Shown here: positions 45,682 to 59,091 of the stretch, piece after piece
How positions within the stretch are numbered: position 1 is the first letter of the stretch
How the letters are laid out: each line of letters begins with the position of its first letter
Assembly: GCF_024868665.1 (NCBI RefSeq)
Contig: NC_079901.1
Coordinates: 5,985,388-6,049,387, forward strand
DNA length: 64,000 nt
Direction of reading: 5' to 3'
Source: Triplophysa rosa
Lineage: Eukaryota; Chordata; Actinopteri; Cypriniformes; Nemacheilidae
Program-made: the position numbers and the translations under genes
Notes under the pieces: model-generated
Seen by the model: only the letters and a program-made list of their open reading frames with translations
What the model was told of the DNA's origin: nothing
Database searches by the model: none

Positions 45682-45894
45682 ATGTTTATTTTGAACCTTT
45701 GAGCAACTAATGGAAAACATCTGTGAGAAGATTCTTATGAATTCAACTTCTCCTTTCCAGAAAATAAAGCAGCATGTTTGGAAATGCATGGAGCTGAGTA
45801 TCGTATTTTACTTCTGGCTCTTTCTACAATACATCTACATCTCTTTCTACAATATCTACAATACATTCCAGTGAGAGTATTTTACTACATCACT

Positions 45895-46035
45895 CTTATA
45901 ATAAAAATAATGTACATTTCATAATGCCATGAATAAAGAAGCTTTAACATATGAAGAACCTTTCTGTGTCACAAAAGATTCTTTGTGGAAAAGGTTCTTC
46001 TATGGCATTGCTGTGAAGAACCTTTCGTAGCACCT
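45895..46035. repeat. AAGAACCTTT-type short repeat
   Basis: The block has GAAGAACCTTT at both ends and GGAAAAGGTTCTTC inside, a small repeat that I recognise as common in teleost introns. Limits are approximate. Confidence 0.45.
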
Positions 46036-46514
46036 GGTCATGTACATGACCGTCACAATGGTGTAAAACAGACAGCTTTTGATATAACTGTCTTAATCGC
46101 TTGTAAATGTGCATTACTGCTATCTTTCACGTGTGCTACTTCATATCTTTGGGAGTACAACTTTTTCAGTGCAAAAACGCCATGAAAGAAGATGAGTTTC
46201 CACAGAAGAACTGCTTCTTCAGATGCTCGTGTCTGCATTCAGATGGCTTTCACACTTGAGCTCCCAGCCTTTCAGACAGATATACAATTTGTGAATTTTA
46301 GAGTTATCGTATATTCTAAGGTCATATGTAAATTTCAAAATGCACTACTTCTTTATTGCATCTCAAGAGCGGCTCTGAGTGGGAGCATGTGAGGTAACAG
46401 AGGCTTTATTTGGACCGTGAACAGTGGATGCTGCTTTGTTGCGGTGCTTTTGTGGAATATTTACATTTGATTCCAACCTGCAATGTGTCCAGTCTTAATA
46501 AATAAAAAGTGCCA

Positions 46515-46640
46515 AAAAAGTGGTCCAGCGCCGGTGGTCCAGAGGACTGTGTTCCAATCCTGATTTGTGGTCTTTTTCTGCACCCCTCTCTCTCATCCTG
46601 TCACTCTACACTGTACTGTCTGGCAAAAAAACTATAAAAA
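46515..46640 (+). mobile_element. tRNA-derived SINE fragment
   Basis: A GTGGTCCAGAGGAC box A-like stretch and GTTCCAATCC box B-like stretch are followed by the CCCTCTCTCTCATCCTGTCA body seen in fish SINEs. It does not form an intact tRNA. Confidence 0.5.
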
Positions 46641-46770
46641 GACCAAACAAGATTTTAAAAAAGATTAGAGAGTTTCAAGACTACAGATGATTTTCAAAAG
46701 TCACCATCAGCTAACCAGGTGGGTTTTGTGTGGTCTGACCAACCTGATCTCACGGGAGTTTCGAAACTAT

Positions 46771-46968
46771 TTTACTAGGTGGCTAATTCGTATGAATTGT
46801 ACGTTGTGAATTTATACAAAAACTGATGATTACTAGAAAAAACTAAACCCCACCCCTAATCCTAACGTCACTGGCACGAAAGCACATCGCACTAAAATGC
46901 ACGGATGAGACTGTACGAATTCATACGAATTAGCCAAATTAGCCACATTGTAAAATAGTGGACATTTT
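46771..46968. mobile_element. Palindromic MITE
   Basis: The arms GGTGGCTAATTCGTATGAATT and AATTCATACGAATTAGCC are inverted around a 130-bp core. No coding capacity. Confidence 0.65.
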
Positions 46969-47427
46969 TTTACATTGAGCTTGTGTTGGTCTAACCTACA
47001 GTAAGTCTAACAAACCCATCCTCAAGTCCCCTGCTTCACTGTAAGTCTATGGGGTTTTGTCACCAGTTTTATCCAACAGATAAGAACCGTAATCCTGAAT
47101 ACTTTTAAAAAACAAATAACTTTTCTTTGTAACACTTTGCGAAACATTATATTTGTCACAGTAACATTAGTAAATGCATTATAGCTAACACTGAATATTT
47201 TAAATAAATAAAGTTAAATAAAGTTTTTAAGCACCTCTGCTAATGCTAATTAGGCTAATGCAAATACAGTTGTTCATGTTAGCTTACTGTGAATTAACTA
47301 ACGTTAACGACTTTTAATTTTAAAAATCTATTTGTATTGTAAATGCTGAAATTAACATGAACTAAGACGAATAAATGCTTTAGAAGTGTTGTTCATTGTT
47401 AGTTCATGTTAGCTAAGGCATTAAATA

Positions 47428-47570
47428 AGGGATAATGTACAGGCAGCCGGTTGTTATCGCAGAAATAAGCTCCGACAGTGTGATCAGGACCCGACGTGAA
47501 GCGGAGGGTCTTGCATCACACTGAAGGGGTTTATTTCGCGATAACAGCCATCCGCTTGTACATTATCCCG
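47428..47570. repeat. Fold-back repeat
   Basis: The arms GGGATAATGTACAGGC and its inverse at 47550-47569 extend through GGTTGTTATCGC and GCGATAACAGCC. The hairpin loop contains TGTGATCAGGACCCGACG. It is probably part of a larger DNA element that runs to about 47935. Confidence 0.65.
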
Positions 47571-47935
47571 CTTATTACACGGCTACTTGCCACATGAGAA
47601 AAAACTGGACATGAAATGTGAATTTGAAATATTTTATTAGCTCATTTTTACCGAATGCAGACCTTCCGTGTGGAAAAGCCGTTTACTTTCGGTTTTAAGG
47701 TAAGAAACGACATTCAAATGTCACAAACAGGCAATTTGGTTTAATTATTTATATAAATATAATGTCATATATGTTATAAAAAGATTTAATTTGTCAAAAA
47801 AAAACCTGTCAAAATGATTTGCTGCATCCGGGTTACCGTGTGTTCTTAGTTTTGAGAGGTTGTTATCTGGGAATAACGAACCTGAAAATGTCGCGACTGG
47901 CCAATCAGAATCAAGCATTCCAACTAGCAGTGTAA

Positions 47936-49065
47936 TTACTCATGTTAATACATACAACCATATTGTAAAGTCTAACTCTTTTCTTCAACAACCAGCACAA
48001 TTAGATGTATTGTTTAGAGCACAAACAGAGATGAGCGTTAGGGGTTTAAAAAAAGCTTAAAACAGTATGCTTTGGTTTTACGTAAACTGCACATTTTTCT
48101 TGTAGTACTGACGGTGCACTGTACTGCACATATTGCATGGCCAAAACAATATTAAGTACTACAGCAAGATGCTTTTCCGGGCACATCCGTGACTTCAGTC
48201 ACAGACAGTCATGCAGAGCTGAAAGGAAATGACCAGTGAAACCCGAGCTTGTGTGTATTTTCATTCCCATGGCCCTGAATTAACCCTTGACATCATATAG
48301 CAGCTACTGATGTGACGTGACCAGACAATTAGCTTGAGCGACTGCATCACAGGGACAAAATAACCGAAGAGGAAACAGCGCTGAGTATCATCCACTGAGT
48401 TTATGAGCACTGCCAAGTTCCTCAGCAGAATCAATAACAGTCTTATCACCACTTCTTTAGAAACTTTCTATACTGCGTCCATGAAATAAAGCTCTTTAAA
48501 AAAAAACTAAACTGCAGAGTATCTCAAAGAGCCCTACAGGATGCAAGTTAAATAATAAACCACACAAATAAATGAATACATATTTTAGATAGCGTTTTGA
48601 CAGCCAATAAATTTCCCCTCGGGTTTGTCGGCTTTATACGGGAGGACGACACAGAGACAATATAGCGTATCTGTGAGCTTGATGACATTTTCTTGTGGGC
48701 TGAATGTTGCAAACGTCTGACTGATAAACACACACACATTCTCTCTCTCTCTCTTATACACAGAGGGAGAGAGTCAGAAACAGAAAGATGTAAGGGAAAA
48801 GCTTGAAATGGGATTTTCCAATTACAGTCTCAAATCCGGATAATTTAATAGAACCACTTACATACAGTAGAAGTCTTATAAGCATAAACACAAGCAACAC
48901 ATAACCCAGGGCAAAATGATTTAAATACTGTATGTTAGTTAAACGGTAAGTACTACACGCTTATAAACTGAAAGAATAATGAATTGTTTAAAAACTAAAA
49001 CGAGTGAACTAAATATAGTAAGTATAAGTAAATATGGTTATTATAGGGAGTTTGAAGATACACAC
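47936..49065. other. Upstream arhgap42 intron, nothing specific seen
   Basis: No supported exon. A minus-strand frame at 48350-48440 faintly resembles the GRAF BAR segment but lacks usable splice sites. Confidence 0.45.
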
Positions 49066-49431
49066 TGTAAAACTTTACAGATTTTTCCTGTATTTTTTAC
49101 AGATTTTTATTTATGTATTTTTTTTAAATACGGTAATAAAATTACAGATAAAGTCTGCAAATTTACAAGAAAAACAGGGGAAAGTGTAATTTTACAGGAA
49201 AAACCTTTTCCGTTTTTTTAAGATTTTTTTTTTTACAGTTTATTTTGGAAATACGGTCATAAATTATAAAATTACAGAACAAGACAACACATTTACAGGA
49301 AAAATGGGGAAACCTATTAAATATATATCCTTGTATCCTATACTTTTACAGAAAAAAAACAATTACGGTATATTTCTGTTTTTCCAGTTTACAGAAAATG
49401 TCAGTTTTTTACAGTTTTTTTTTTACAGTGC
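49066..49431. mobile_element. ACTGTAAAA-type MITE cluster
   Basis: It starts CACTGTAAAACTTTACAG and ends TTTTTTTACAGTG, with several internal TTTTTACAG and ACTGTAAA-like arms. It may be two elements, one within the other. Confidence 0.65.
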
Positions 49432-52400
49432 ACATTATCAACATTACTATTAAAATCAAACCACACAAGAGATGAAAACATTCGAAACGTGACGTGGAAA
49501 CTCTTCTTCTGTAGGTGCAGAATCCATGCGGGCCTACCCCTCATGCATTGAGACATGCAACCCATCGAGGCCCTGTTCTGTTGTCCCAGCAGGGTCTCTC
49601 CTGACCATCAGTGTAATCATCAGGCCTTCTTCTCAGGCGTGCAACTATTTACTGTGGTCTTCTTCTGAATGGCCACACACGACCTCTGTTCACGGGGCAG
49701 TTGGGATTGTGGCCGGGTTAAAGACTACTAGAGGGGGCACCACATAACAGACAGACGTCAAGTCCCCCACAGAGTGACAAAAAGCCAGGTAGACAAACAT
49801 ATGTGCATGCACGTACACACACACAGACACACAGGGAGAGAATGCTGGAGCCACCTGGCCAGACGGACTGATGCCACTGATTTTCAGCCATCACTGAATC
49901 GGTTACTAAGAGCTCCAGGGGGAAACAAACCAACACCCCCCATGGGCTCTCTACACAAACAACCCTGGCTCTTGCTCTTCCAAAATATGCTTTGCTGCTT
50001 TAGCATTTTCCAAGCTGGGTGGGTCATTTCTTGTTACTAATGAAATGATTCTTATGTGACTGAAAGTCAAAATCCATTTACTGTATGCAGTACTGGCCAA
50101 AAGTGATGTCTACTTTTTCAAAATCCAAAGTGTTGCTTTTATTTAAACACATTATTAAAAATGTATGCATGTTGCATATATTCTTGGAGGGTAAGCTGAA
50201 GCTCATCTTTGAGAAGAATTAATGCAGGCTTGGAAAAAAAATCACTCACACAACACATGTACAAAGTTTACTAAATCAAGTTACTAAATTAATCCAAGAA
50301 GGATTAACAAAGTTTATTTTATTTTTTACTTTTTTTGTTATATGTATGTATTAGGGATGTCAAAAATAATCTATTTTATGATGCATCGCGACGCAGATGT
50401 GTATGATTACTGCATCGATGCATAAAAACAAATAATCGATCATTAAAACATGCAATTAATCATCAGATGTGCCAGTTGTTACCGTTTTATTGTAAATAGA
50501 AAGTGTTGTTGTTGTGTCTTATCCTATATGAAAACGTTGCTTTTGACAAAAAGCATATAAATACATCTTTCAGAATGTACTTTCAGCGCGTCTCTCCCTC
50601 TTTCTTCTTTTTGGCCCATTCTGATGAGTGTGTGCAAGCGCACTTTCATATACAGTATTTTTTAACTTGGGCCACTGTTTAAAGTTATTTAAGATGCAAA
50701 GCGCTCAATGGACATGATAAAGATGCCACACTGCGTCTAAGAGCATCTACTCGCGTTATCAAAGAAGCGCGTGCCACTTGAGTGTATATTCGAGGCTTTG
50801 ACAAGAAAGACGAGAAAGTTACAGCTTGTCTACACCGCATGCAAGTGGAAAAAACGACATCAACATTAAAATTGATGATTTACAACATTCGTTTGTTGTA
50901 TGCTTGTTGTTTTTCTATTTGTTATCTTTTTTATTTATTACATTTATTATATGAATTACATATGTATGCTTTTATTTTAAGATATGTTTTTTTTCCTCAT
51001 CTTTTTTTGTATTTTCTGATACATATGGGACTGTTTTTGTGCCAATAAGATTGAACGCTCCAAAATAGAGAAAGGCGAAAAAACACTGAAAATGAAAACT
51101 CAATGGCAAAAATTGTACATGATTTTAAATAAAATGCTTTCTCTCTGAACAGTTGGTTAGTTACCTGTCAATCCAAATATCTCTAGCCAATAAGTCCCGG
51201 TTTGGGACATTAATAATGATTAAGTCCCGGTTTGTTTCAAAAAGGTGAACGTAGTCTTTGAAAGCGTTAAAGTGTAAATGAAAACTCCAGTCGCAAATTC
51301 ATACACTATAATTTGTCAAAAGGAAACTTAGAAAGCTGTCAAGAAAGTATGCAATTTGTTTAAAAATGTAAAATATTTGCCATTGGGTTTGTGGTTTTCA
51401 TTTTCAGTGTTTTCGTCTTCATCGTTGTTTATTTTTGTTCTTTTTTAAAAGTTAGTGTTCATTCTTATTGGCACAAAAATAATCCCATAAACTTGTGTTA
51501 TTGTGTTCATTTTCAGAATGTATTTTGATTGTTTCTTGAAAGTAAGAGTTCATTCTTATTGCCCAAAATGTATACGTTGTAGTTTGCCTTGTTTGGCAAT
51601 CTTTTTTTTTTTTTGGCAAGTTTAGTGTTTCCTCCATGTTGTACCATACACCTCCTTTATTATGGTCTAATTGTACCCGAGGGGCATTAAAAGCAAATAC
51701 TGTGCAAATGTGCTTTGGATATGTGCATGTGCAAATCACTTTTAGCCGCTACTGTACAGTACCACCACAGAGAAGAGAACAGAGAGGAGATGAGAATGAT
51801 GGAGGATGAGAGACTGAAGTGTAAACGAACGAGACTCTCATGTTTGTCTTTGTGGTAAGCTGTTCTCTGGAGATCTGGAGGATGGTGATGAGCGGTGACA
51901 TCCTCAGCATCTTCAGATAACACTTCAATTACACTCATTAAGGGCTAATCAGTCCTCTGTTACCTAATAAGAGCTGGTGGGACGTCGTCACGTGTGCCTG
52001 AGCAGTGGGCTGGAAACATCTGAAGCTCAACTGACTCACAGCCTGTGCCGGGTGCCCCTGAAAGCACGGGCTCTTTTTTAGACTCACTGTCACATGGCTA
52101 ATTGGACGCAGTCCAGTGAAAGTAATTAAGCGATAACACCTTGGCCCGATGAGTTATTTTGATGCCTACATACTCCAGGCATTTTCTCACCATTCTTCGT
52201 GTGAAGAGGAAGAATGTGATGATGAGACCGAGATAAACACAAAAATAACATTTCCATAAAGGACACGACACTCTGTTTCTAATTAACAGACTAAGAAACA
52301 GTGTAGTAAACAGAAATAATATCACATATGACCATATTTTCAACTAAAATGAATGCTTTTTAAATGTTTTTTTTTTTAAATAAGCATCAATACGATGGAA

Positions 52401-53891
52401 AACTCAATGTATTGAATATTGTTATAGTGATTTATCATAATTGGTTCAAAGATCTCAAGAGCGACCGATCCAAAGAGTGCAGAGAATCAGAGAACCGAAT
52501 GCTAGCATACCACAGCGGATTGCAGTTCTCATTTTAGGTCAGAAACCCACAGTGGCTGATCTACCTATAAGACATAAAAGCTATTGTTTTTTTGCCAAGC
52601 GCAAGAGGGGAAAGGTTGACCTCACACCCCTTATTTTATTTTGAAACGATTTCTAGTGGGGAGAAGCTCCACTGACAGCTCACATTCTGATGCAGTGTTT
52701 CAGAAATCCTTGAATCTGCCGGCTCCTGTTGAGCAGAGCTTTTTAAAAGCACATGCACTGTATACTCTACACTACACAAGAAGAGCACTGGATTAGATAG
52801 GCTTTGGAAACAATGTCCTGATGACGTGCATGCACACCCATTCATTATCAAGTTTACAAGTCTGGAGTTGAACAAATACACCTCTATAGAGATTCTATAA
52901 ACTATAAAAATTAACTATAATTATTTGTTGTTTCAATTTAAAATGGTTGCCTTAAAATTTAAAGTTAATTCAACTTATAAATATTAGTTAACGCAATGAA
53001 TATTTTGTTGAGTTGACTAAACTTGACTAAACCTGTAAGGTGGACTTACTAATATTTTTAAGTTGAATGAACTCAAAAACGTATTTCTGTAAGTTGAATC
53101 AACATTTTTTTTAATATAGATTCTAGGGGTCTCTCTATATTTGCTCCAGCAGAGATCATTGTTGTAGACATATGTTCCCAAACCCAGTGAGCGGCCAAAC
53201 TTCATTTATTACATTTATTATTTGCTAAATTAAAATATTATTACAAAAACTGCAACTACATATTTAATGTAATCAACTGTTAAGGATATTTAAGTCATTA
53301 TAACATCCTAGTTAAACATATGTGAAAATCTTTCATATTGTGAAAATGGCCCTAAAGATTATTTTATGTCATCACAACTGGAGAACTACACAAATATTTT
53401 GTCCAAAAGCTATTCTAAATACCAGGCTAGATGTGTTGATATTTTTGTTTTTATTTGAAATTGGAAATTAAAGGGAGTTAAAAGAATTTGTTGTGTTTTT
53501 ACTCTTTAACATTAGACTCACTCATTTAACTTTCAGTTGAAAAAGATCTTTTATCTTTTCACTTCTTGGATGTAAAAGTATCAACTTTGTCGCCACCAGC
53601 TTCCTACAAACCTCCAGATAAAAACTGCAGACTGATGTTACCCATTATCTTTGGAGAAAAGCTTTAACTTTAATCCAACTGCACCTGAATTAGATTTCTG
53701 ATTCAGGACAGAAACTAAAGTTTTTGGTAATTGTTTTTGTACTATAGCTTATCTAGTTTGGTTTCAATCTACAATTTATCAAGAAGAGTTCAACTATAAC
53801 AATACATGTACAAACATATTTTTCAGCTAACTATATATACTATATATACAGTATAAAAACTGTAATGAATCTAACTTCATTGAACAGAATC
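49432..53891. other. Upstream arhgap42 intron, largely unassigned
   Basis: No exon is supported. Minor traces are a Tc1-like word (GTACTGGCCAAAAGTGATG) at 50091 and a TAGGGATGTCAAAA element end at 50352. The block 51880-52170 has higher complexity and could be a conserved non-coding element. Confidence 0.4.
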
Positions 53892-54429
53892 TTAAAGGTG
53901 CAGTTTGTAAAAAACGCCGCTATAAGGCGCATGATCAAAACAACAACAATGCCGTAGCTGGATGACGCTGTGAAGGAGCGTGGAATGATGGGATCTGTTG
54001 TCTTCAACTCCACCGCTGATGGCCATCAATCAGACGGAAATGAGAAATCATGTTAGCGGATGAGGTAAAGTAATACATTTTAAAAATGTTGCGTATAATT
54101 TTGGTCCATAAATAAGTGACTGCTCGAAACAAGTTAGTGGCTTGCTAGACGCTAGACACTACTTCTGCATTTGTCCACGAATCTGTTGTCATGCTGTTGT
54201 CATGTTTATACTTCAGTAAAGGCGGTAACAAAGGGGAACGCGGATATGACGTCATTGACAGGCGACTGCACAGCCCCGTGTCACTGTTTAAAATGGCGAA
54301 TTTCTCACGATTTACAAGTAGTTGGAAACATTTGAGATATTGTAAGTACTCAGCTGAACAAAATATATAACTCTAGTTTAGTGGTTTTTGGATATTTTAC
54401 TGCAAAATTGTTACAAACTGTACCTTTAA
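53892..54429. mobile_element. TTAA-flanked MITE
   Basis: The ends TTAAAGGTGCAGTTTGTAA and TTACAAACTGTACCTTTAA are near-perfect inverted repeats of a 538-bp element without a transposase frame. Confidence 0.85.
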
Positions 54430-55083
54430 CAGTGAGCAATTTAAATGCATTTAAAATGTAAAAAGTTATAAAGTCACATTAGGGTGGTTCATGAAAAGGT
54501 AAATGTTTCCAAACCATGTTGAATATTTTTTATCTGACTTCCTTTTGGTAATTATTCAGTTTTTATATGTTTTATTTATTTATTACGGTTTTGTTTGTTT
54601 TTTTGTCTTATTTATTTAGGTACATTACTTCATGACTATAATGGCAATTTGCTTATATTTTTGAATAGTTGTAAACAAATAAAGAGTTAAAATGATCAAG
54701 ACAAACAGCTAAAGAGCTTTCTGTACATAATAACTTGAGACATTCTTGTTCATACTAAATAGTTGGTCAGGAAAGTGAGTGAACCAATTACAAAACACTT
54801 CTTTAAGTGACATCACAAACTCTGTGGTTACTCACTCAGTCATCAGATACAGTATGTGTCTGCATAGGGAAGTGAGAAGTCTGTTGAGGTTGAAGGTGTG
54901 AGTTTCTGTGAAAAGGAAATACCCTGTGAGTGTCTGAGAATGTTTAAGATCCTTAAAGTGTTACAGATCTCTGATTGAAACAACCTGCACAATTTTTTAC
55001 ATTTTGAAAACACAGTATTTACATTGTGAGGATGATGAAATTTTTTTGAGATTTGAAAATTTGTTTAGTCTTGCGATTAACCT

Positions 55084-55460
55084 TAAAGGTCCAATGTGTA
55101 ATTTTTTTGGAGGATCTATTGACAGAAATGCAATATAATATAAATAACTATGTGTTCAGAGGTGTATAAAGATCTTACATAATGAAGCGTTATGTTTTTA
55201 TTACCTTAGAATGAGCTATTTCTATCTACATACACCGCGGGTTCCCTTACATGAAATTTTGCCATGTTGTTTCTACAGTAGCCCTAAATGCACAAAGTGA
55301 TCTACAGAGCGTATTGCGTAAATACGTTATCTCCTTCGGCAAAGAAGACAAAATGTGACGACATCTAAGTCCTGTGTCAGCAACCGTAGGTCTTTGAAAG
55401 GAAGGGGTGGAGTGAGCCATTGGTTGCAATTCACAACCTCACCACTAGATGCTGCTTTAA
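55084..55460 (+). mobile_element. Repeat with TTAAAGGTCCAATGTG start
   Basis: This copy matches the reverse-oriented block at 12137-12408, including CTGTGTCAGCAACCGTA. No inverted right end was found, so it may be truncated. Confidence 0.65.
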
Positions 55461-56067
55461 AAACTTGTCAAAACATATAAAAATACTGTAATTAAACCGT
55501 AAAATAACTTTTAAACCAGAATAAATAGCATAATTTTTACCGTAATTGTAAAAACCGCTTTAATTTGACCTTGTAAACTCCAACTTGTACCACACATCTT
55601 ACAGAAACAAAGTGACTTCTGGAGTAAAATGTTATCTCATATTTTAGTTTAATAATTTTGATTATCGTCAATTTCTACAAATCAATGCAAAATGAATGAA
55701 AAAAAAGGAATACAGCGGGTTGCCACACAAACTAGAACATCACAGGCTGTCCTCTCGTCATTACAGTAACACGTGGTGTGAACGCAGCATATGGCAGCCA
55801 GATGGAACAGTGCCATAATCTCACATGTACTTTAAATTAGATTTAAATTTAACCCGAAAATGCTCGAGATACATCAAATTTTCAGACAAAAACTTGCTTG
55901 AGCAATAAACGGCATTAAGTGCATATAAACTATATGAACAAACGTTTTGTTAAAGTCCTCTAATGAGCTAAAGTTTGACTACTTTAGACATTTTTAATCT
56001 TAATGCTACAGCATAATATGATATTCTAAAAATTTGTGTGCTTCTAATTTTAAAGGAGCAATTTGGG

Positions 56068-56300
56068 CAGGTGCCATGATGACAATGCCCTTGTGCACAA
56101 AGCAAGATTCAAAGAAATGATTGATTCAGTTAGTCGAAGAACTTGACTGGTCTGCATAAAGCCCAGACCTGAACCCAACTGAACACATTTAAGTAAAACA
56201 CTCATCACCCAAAAACCATCAATGACTTATACACAGAGCTACAGTCATTTCAGAACAGAAACAAGCCCTTCCTGTCACAACAAAGATGGAAACAAAAGTT
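56068..56300 (+). pseudogene. Decayed Tc1-like transposase fragment
   Basis: In broken frames the stretch gives VHKARF, then ELDW, then SPDLNPTEH, the order of the D...E region of Tc1-like transposases. Stops and frameshifts remove function. No terminal repeats are seen. Confidence 0.5.
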
Positions 56301-56478
56301 GTCAATATGGTGTTAACATAGCATTCAAAATTCATATTTTTATTGACCGGAATAAGCATGTTTATTAAAAGAGGACATCCCAAAACAAACTTACAGAGCA
56401 CCAGAGAATGAAAACTGTAATAACGCCCGATCAGTCTTCACCAGTTAGAAGCGGGAATAAAAAGCACAGGGCTCTGGT

Positions 56479-58270
56479 TTAAAGGGGTCATATGTCGCAA
56501 ATACGTGTTTTTCTGTGTCTTTGGTGTGTTATAAGTTGCCCATGCATGTATTAGACACGTAAAATTGCAAAAATGAAAGTGTGGGAACAAAAGATGCATT
56601 CTATCTAAAAGCGAATGCTCACCCAGACCTGCCTGAAACGCCTCGTGTAACCACACCCCCACAAATCTACATCAGTCCGTGGTATGACTTGACTAAGACC
56701 GCCCAAATGTATACGTAAGTGAGGTGTGCATTCCTGTCAGTACAATTGCTTTGGAACATGATGTTCCAAATATGGTAAGAGGCGTTACATTTCCGTCACA
56801 AGCTTGCAGTATTCGACCAACAGAGGTGGGTAGAGTAGCCAAAATCTTTACTCAAGTAAAAGTACAAGTAACTAGAGAAATTGTTACTCAAGTAAAAGTA
56901 AAAGTCACTAGTTTAAAAATTACTTGAGTAAAAGTAAAAAAGTATGCAATGAAAAAACTACTCAAGTAGCTAGTTACTTAGTTACTTTGTATCTGATTAT
57001 ATAGGCCTACTACATAAAATTAATATTAACGCCAATATTTTAATATTACATTTTAATCAATATTTGTAATTACCATAAGCAGATATCTTTGCAATATACT
57101 AGAGAGACTAAAGAATAGACAAACACAGAAGAGACAAGCATTTCTGTAAATTTCATCTAGTCCTGATGTCAATGTAGTTTACACAACTTATTTAGAATAA
57201 TAGACCATGTCAAACTAAAGCATGAACTAAACTCAGAGCATTTCCTAAGATGATCTAGAACATCTGCAGTGCTCTCTTAAATGAAATACACATTTTTGAA
57301 CAAAGCTCATGTTTTCTCGTGTTGTGTCACGTGTGTGTTGTGAAACACTCTTACTGGTAAACAAACAGTAAACAGTGAACCACACGCCCATCAACAAGTT
57401 TTCTTCCTTCTGTTCTTCAAATGTATATTTCTGCAAGCCCACGTCTCTGTGTCTGACAGGTAACACGCATGTTGCTGTGTCTGACGAACAGGTCGCGCGG
57501 GTGCGCGCATATGGCGGGCATTTATCATTGCTGGCAAACAATATGACACATTTGCAGTTTTGATTGTATAGATATAGATTAATATCCACTTCATCCAACG
57601 CTCTTTGTGTTCTGCGTGTTCTTAAATTTCTTAAAAAGAGGAGTGAGTAATCCTGCTTCAGATGATTCAGATTGTGCTGCGAACTGAACAAATCATTTGA
57701 ACTGATTCATTAACCTATTCAAATGGTTTTGCCCATTGTTCAATTAATGCTTTCAAAAGAATCGACTCAAAAGAATCGATCACTCGGGAATGCCCGTAAA
57801 AAGAGACGACAACCTTGAAATAAACAACGCGTTTTAAAAAGCATATTTTAAAATGAAGGAACGTCACGCAATGTAAGTTATGTAACGAAGTAAAAGTACA
57901 GATTTTCTATTACAAATGTACTCAAGTAAGAGTAAAAGTACACACTTTTAATTTTACTTAAAAAGTACATATTTTCCAAAATGTTACTCAAGTAAATGTA
58001 ACGAAGGAAATGTAGCGCGTTACTACCCACCTCTGTCGACCAATCACTACGCACTGGTTAACTGGCCAATCATAGCACACCTCGCTTTTCAGAGCGATGA
58101 GCTTTGTTAAAAACCTGCTCGTTTCAGAGAGGCGGGGCAAAGAGGAGATACAAACATGCACGGTATGTGGAAAATACAGCGTTTTTGAACCTTAAATCGT
58201 GTATACACATTGCATTACATCTAAAACAAATGATAATATTAGTTTTTGCCGTGTCATATGACCCCTTTAA
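56479..58270. mobile_element. TTAA-flanked element with nested hAT
   Basis: The ends TTAAAGGGGTCATATG and CATATGACCCCTTTAA are perfect inverted repeats. The original element is about 570 bp; the rest is a hAT-type insertion at 56821-58035. Confidence 0.85.
56821..58035. mobile_element. hAT-type element, CAGAGGTGGGTAG ends
   Basis: CAGAGGTGGGTAG and CTACCCACCTCTG are inverted, with ACTCAAGTAAAAGTA words inside both ends. The 8-mer TCGACCAA is exact at 56813-56820 and 58036-58043. No complete transposase frame is present in the 1215 bp. Confidence 0.9.
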
Positions 58271-59091
58271 CTGATCTGGCTATTTATAGTCTCTGTTCTC
58301 AGGCATAATTGTCTTGCCATCGGTCTATCAGCCTAACCACTCAGCGGGACTCATAACCGCATGTTTCATTAGCAAAGTCCCAGTCTTGGAAGATGTTCAT
58401 TCACCCCCTGCTCTCTACCACCTGCTCTAGCCCCCATCAGCCCAGGTGAGGCTTCACACATTCCTCATACCTCCAGCCATCAGTGTGACGGACAGCCTTT
58501 GGCCATCATCCATCATTATTTTCTTATTCTCAGTAATCCAGGATGATCCCTTAAACTTGCTACAGTTAGTTATATATTTTTCTATCAATAAACTACTCAA
58601 ACCTATTTTCATGAACGTGGTAAAGAACGCTTGCTCTGGTTCAATGGTCTAGATAATACATTATGGTCCAGATAATAAAGTAATACATGTATCAGCATAT
58701 GTGTGAAGTTTGGGGTCCAGCTTGAGGGTGTTTTGAGTTTTATGAGGTCTGGCTGATGGACGGAGAATTGCACAGTAAGTCAGTCTTATTTGAGATCATT
58801 AACTTCTGTCCTGGGGTAGATTCATGACATTTACAGAAGGCGGCAAAAGTAAATGAACTCAAAATCATTAATAAAATAAAATCAAACGCTATGAAAAATG
58901 GAAGAAAAACATGCCAGTAAGTCATACATTTTTATTTCAAATTGACAGAATTTTAATGGCATTAATGTTTCAAAGTCATCTTGCAACTGTGGCCAAGTGG
59001 TCCAGCACTGAGTCATGGTCCTCATGCAAATGATGCAAGTTCAAGTCAAACTTAAAAATGACTTTTATAGCAAGTAATGAGTTGGAAATTC
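58271..59091. other. Upstream arhgap42 intron, unassigned
   Basis: No exon is supported. A tRNA-like or SINE-like scrap (GTGGCCAAGTGGTCCAGCAC) lies at 58988. Confidence 0.45.

Noticed and set aside
48350..48450. A minus-strand frame resembling the GRAF BAR segment LKEFARLLIAVEEERR (here LRNLAVLINSVDDTQR).
   Set aside because: The resemblance is loose, no GT donor follows at the right place, and no convincing acceptor precedes it.
52441..52644. Plus-strand 67-codon frame rich in Arg and Gln.
   Set aside because: No homologue recognised, no splice context, and length within chance expectation.
57245..57691. Minus-strand 148-codon frame.
   Set aside because: It lies inside a hAT-type element, and I recognise no transposase motif such as a BED finger or hAT dimerisation region.
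58988..59060. Possible tRNA gene (GTGGCCAAGTGGTCC and GTTCAAGTC boxes).
   Set aside because: The arms do not pair into a cloverleaf; it is more likely a SINE scrap.
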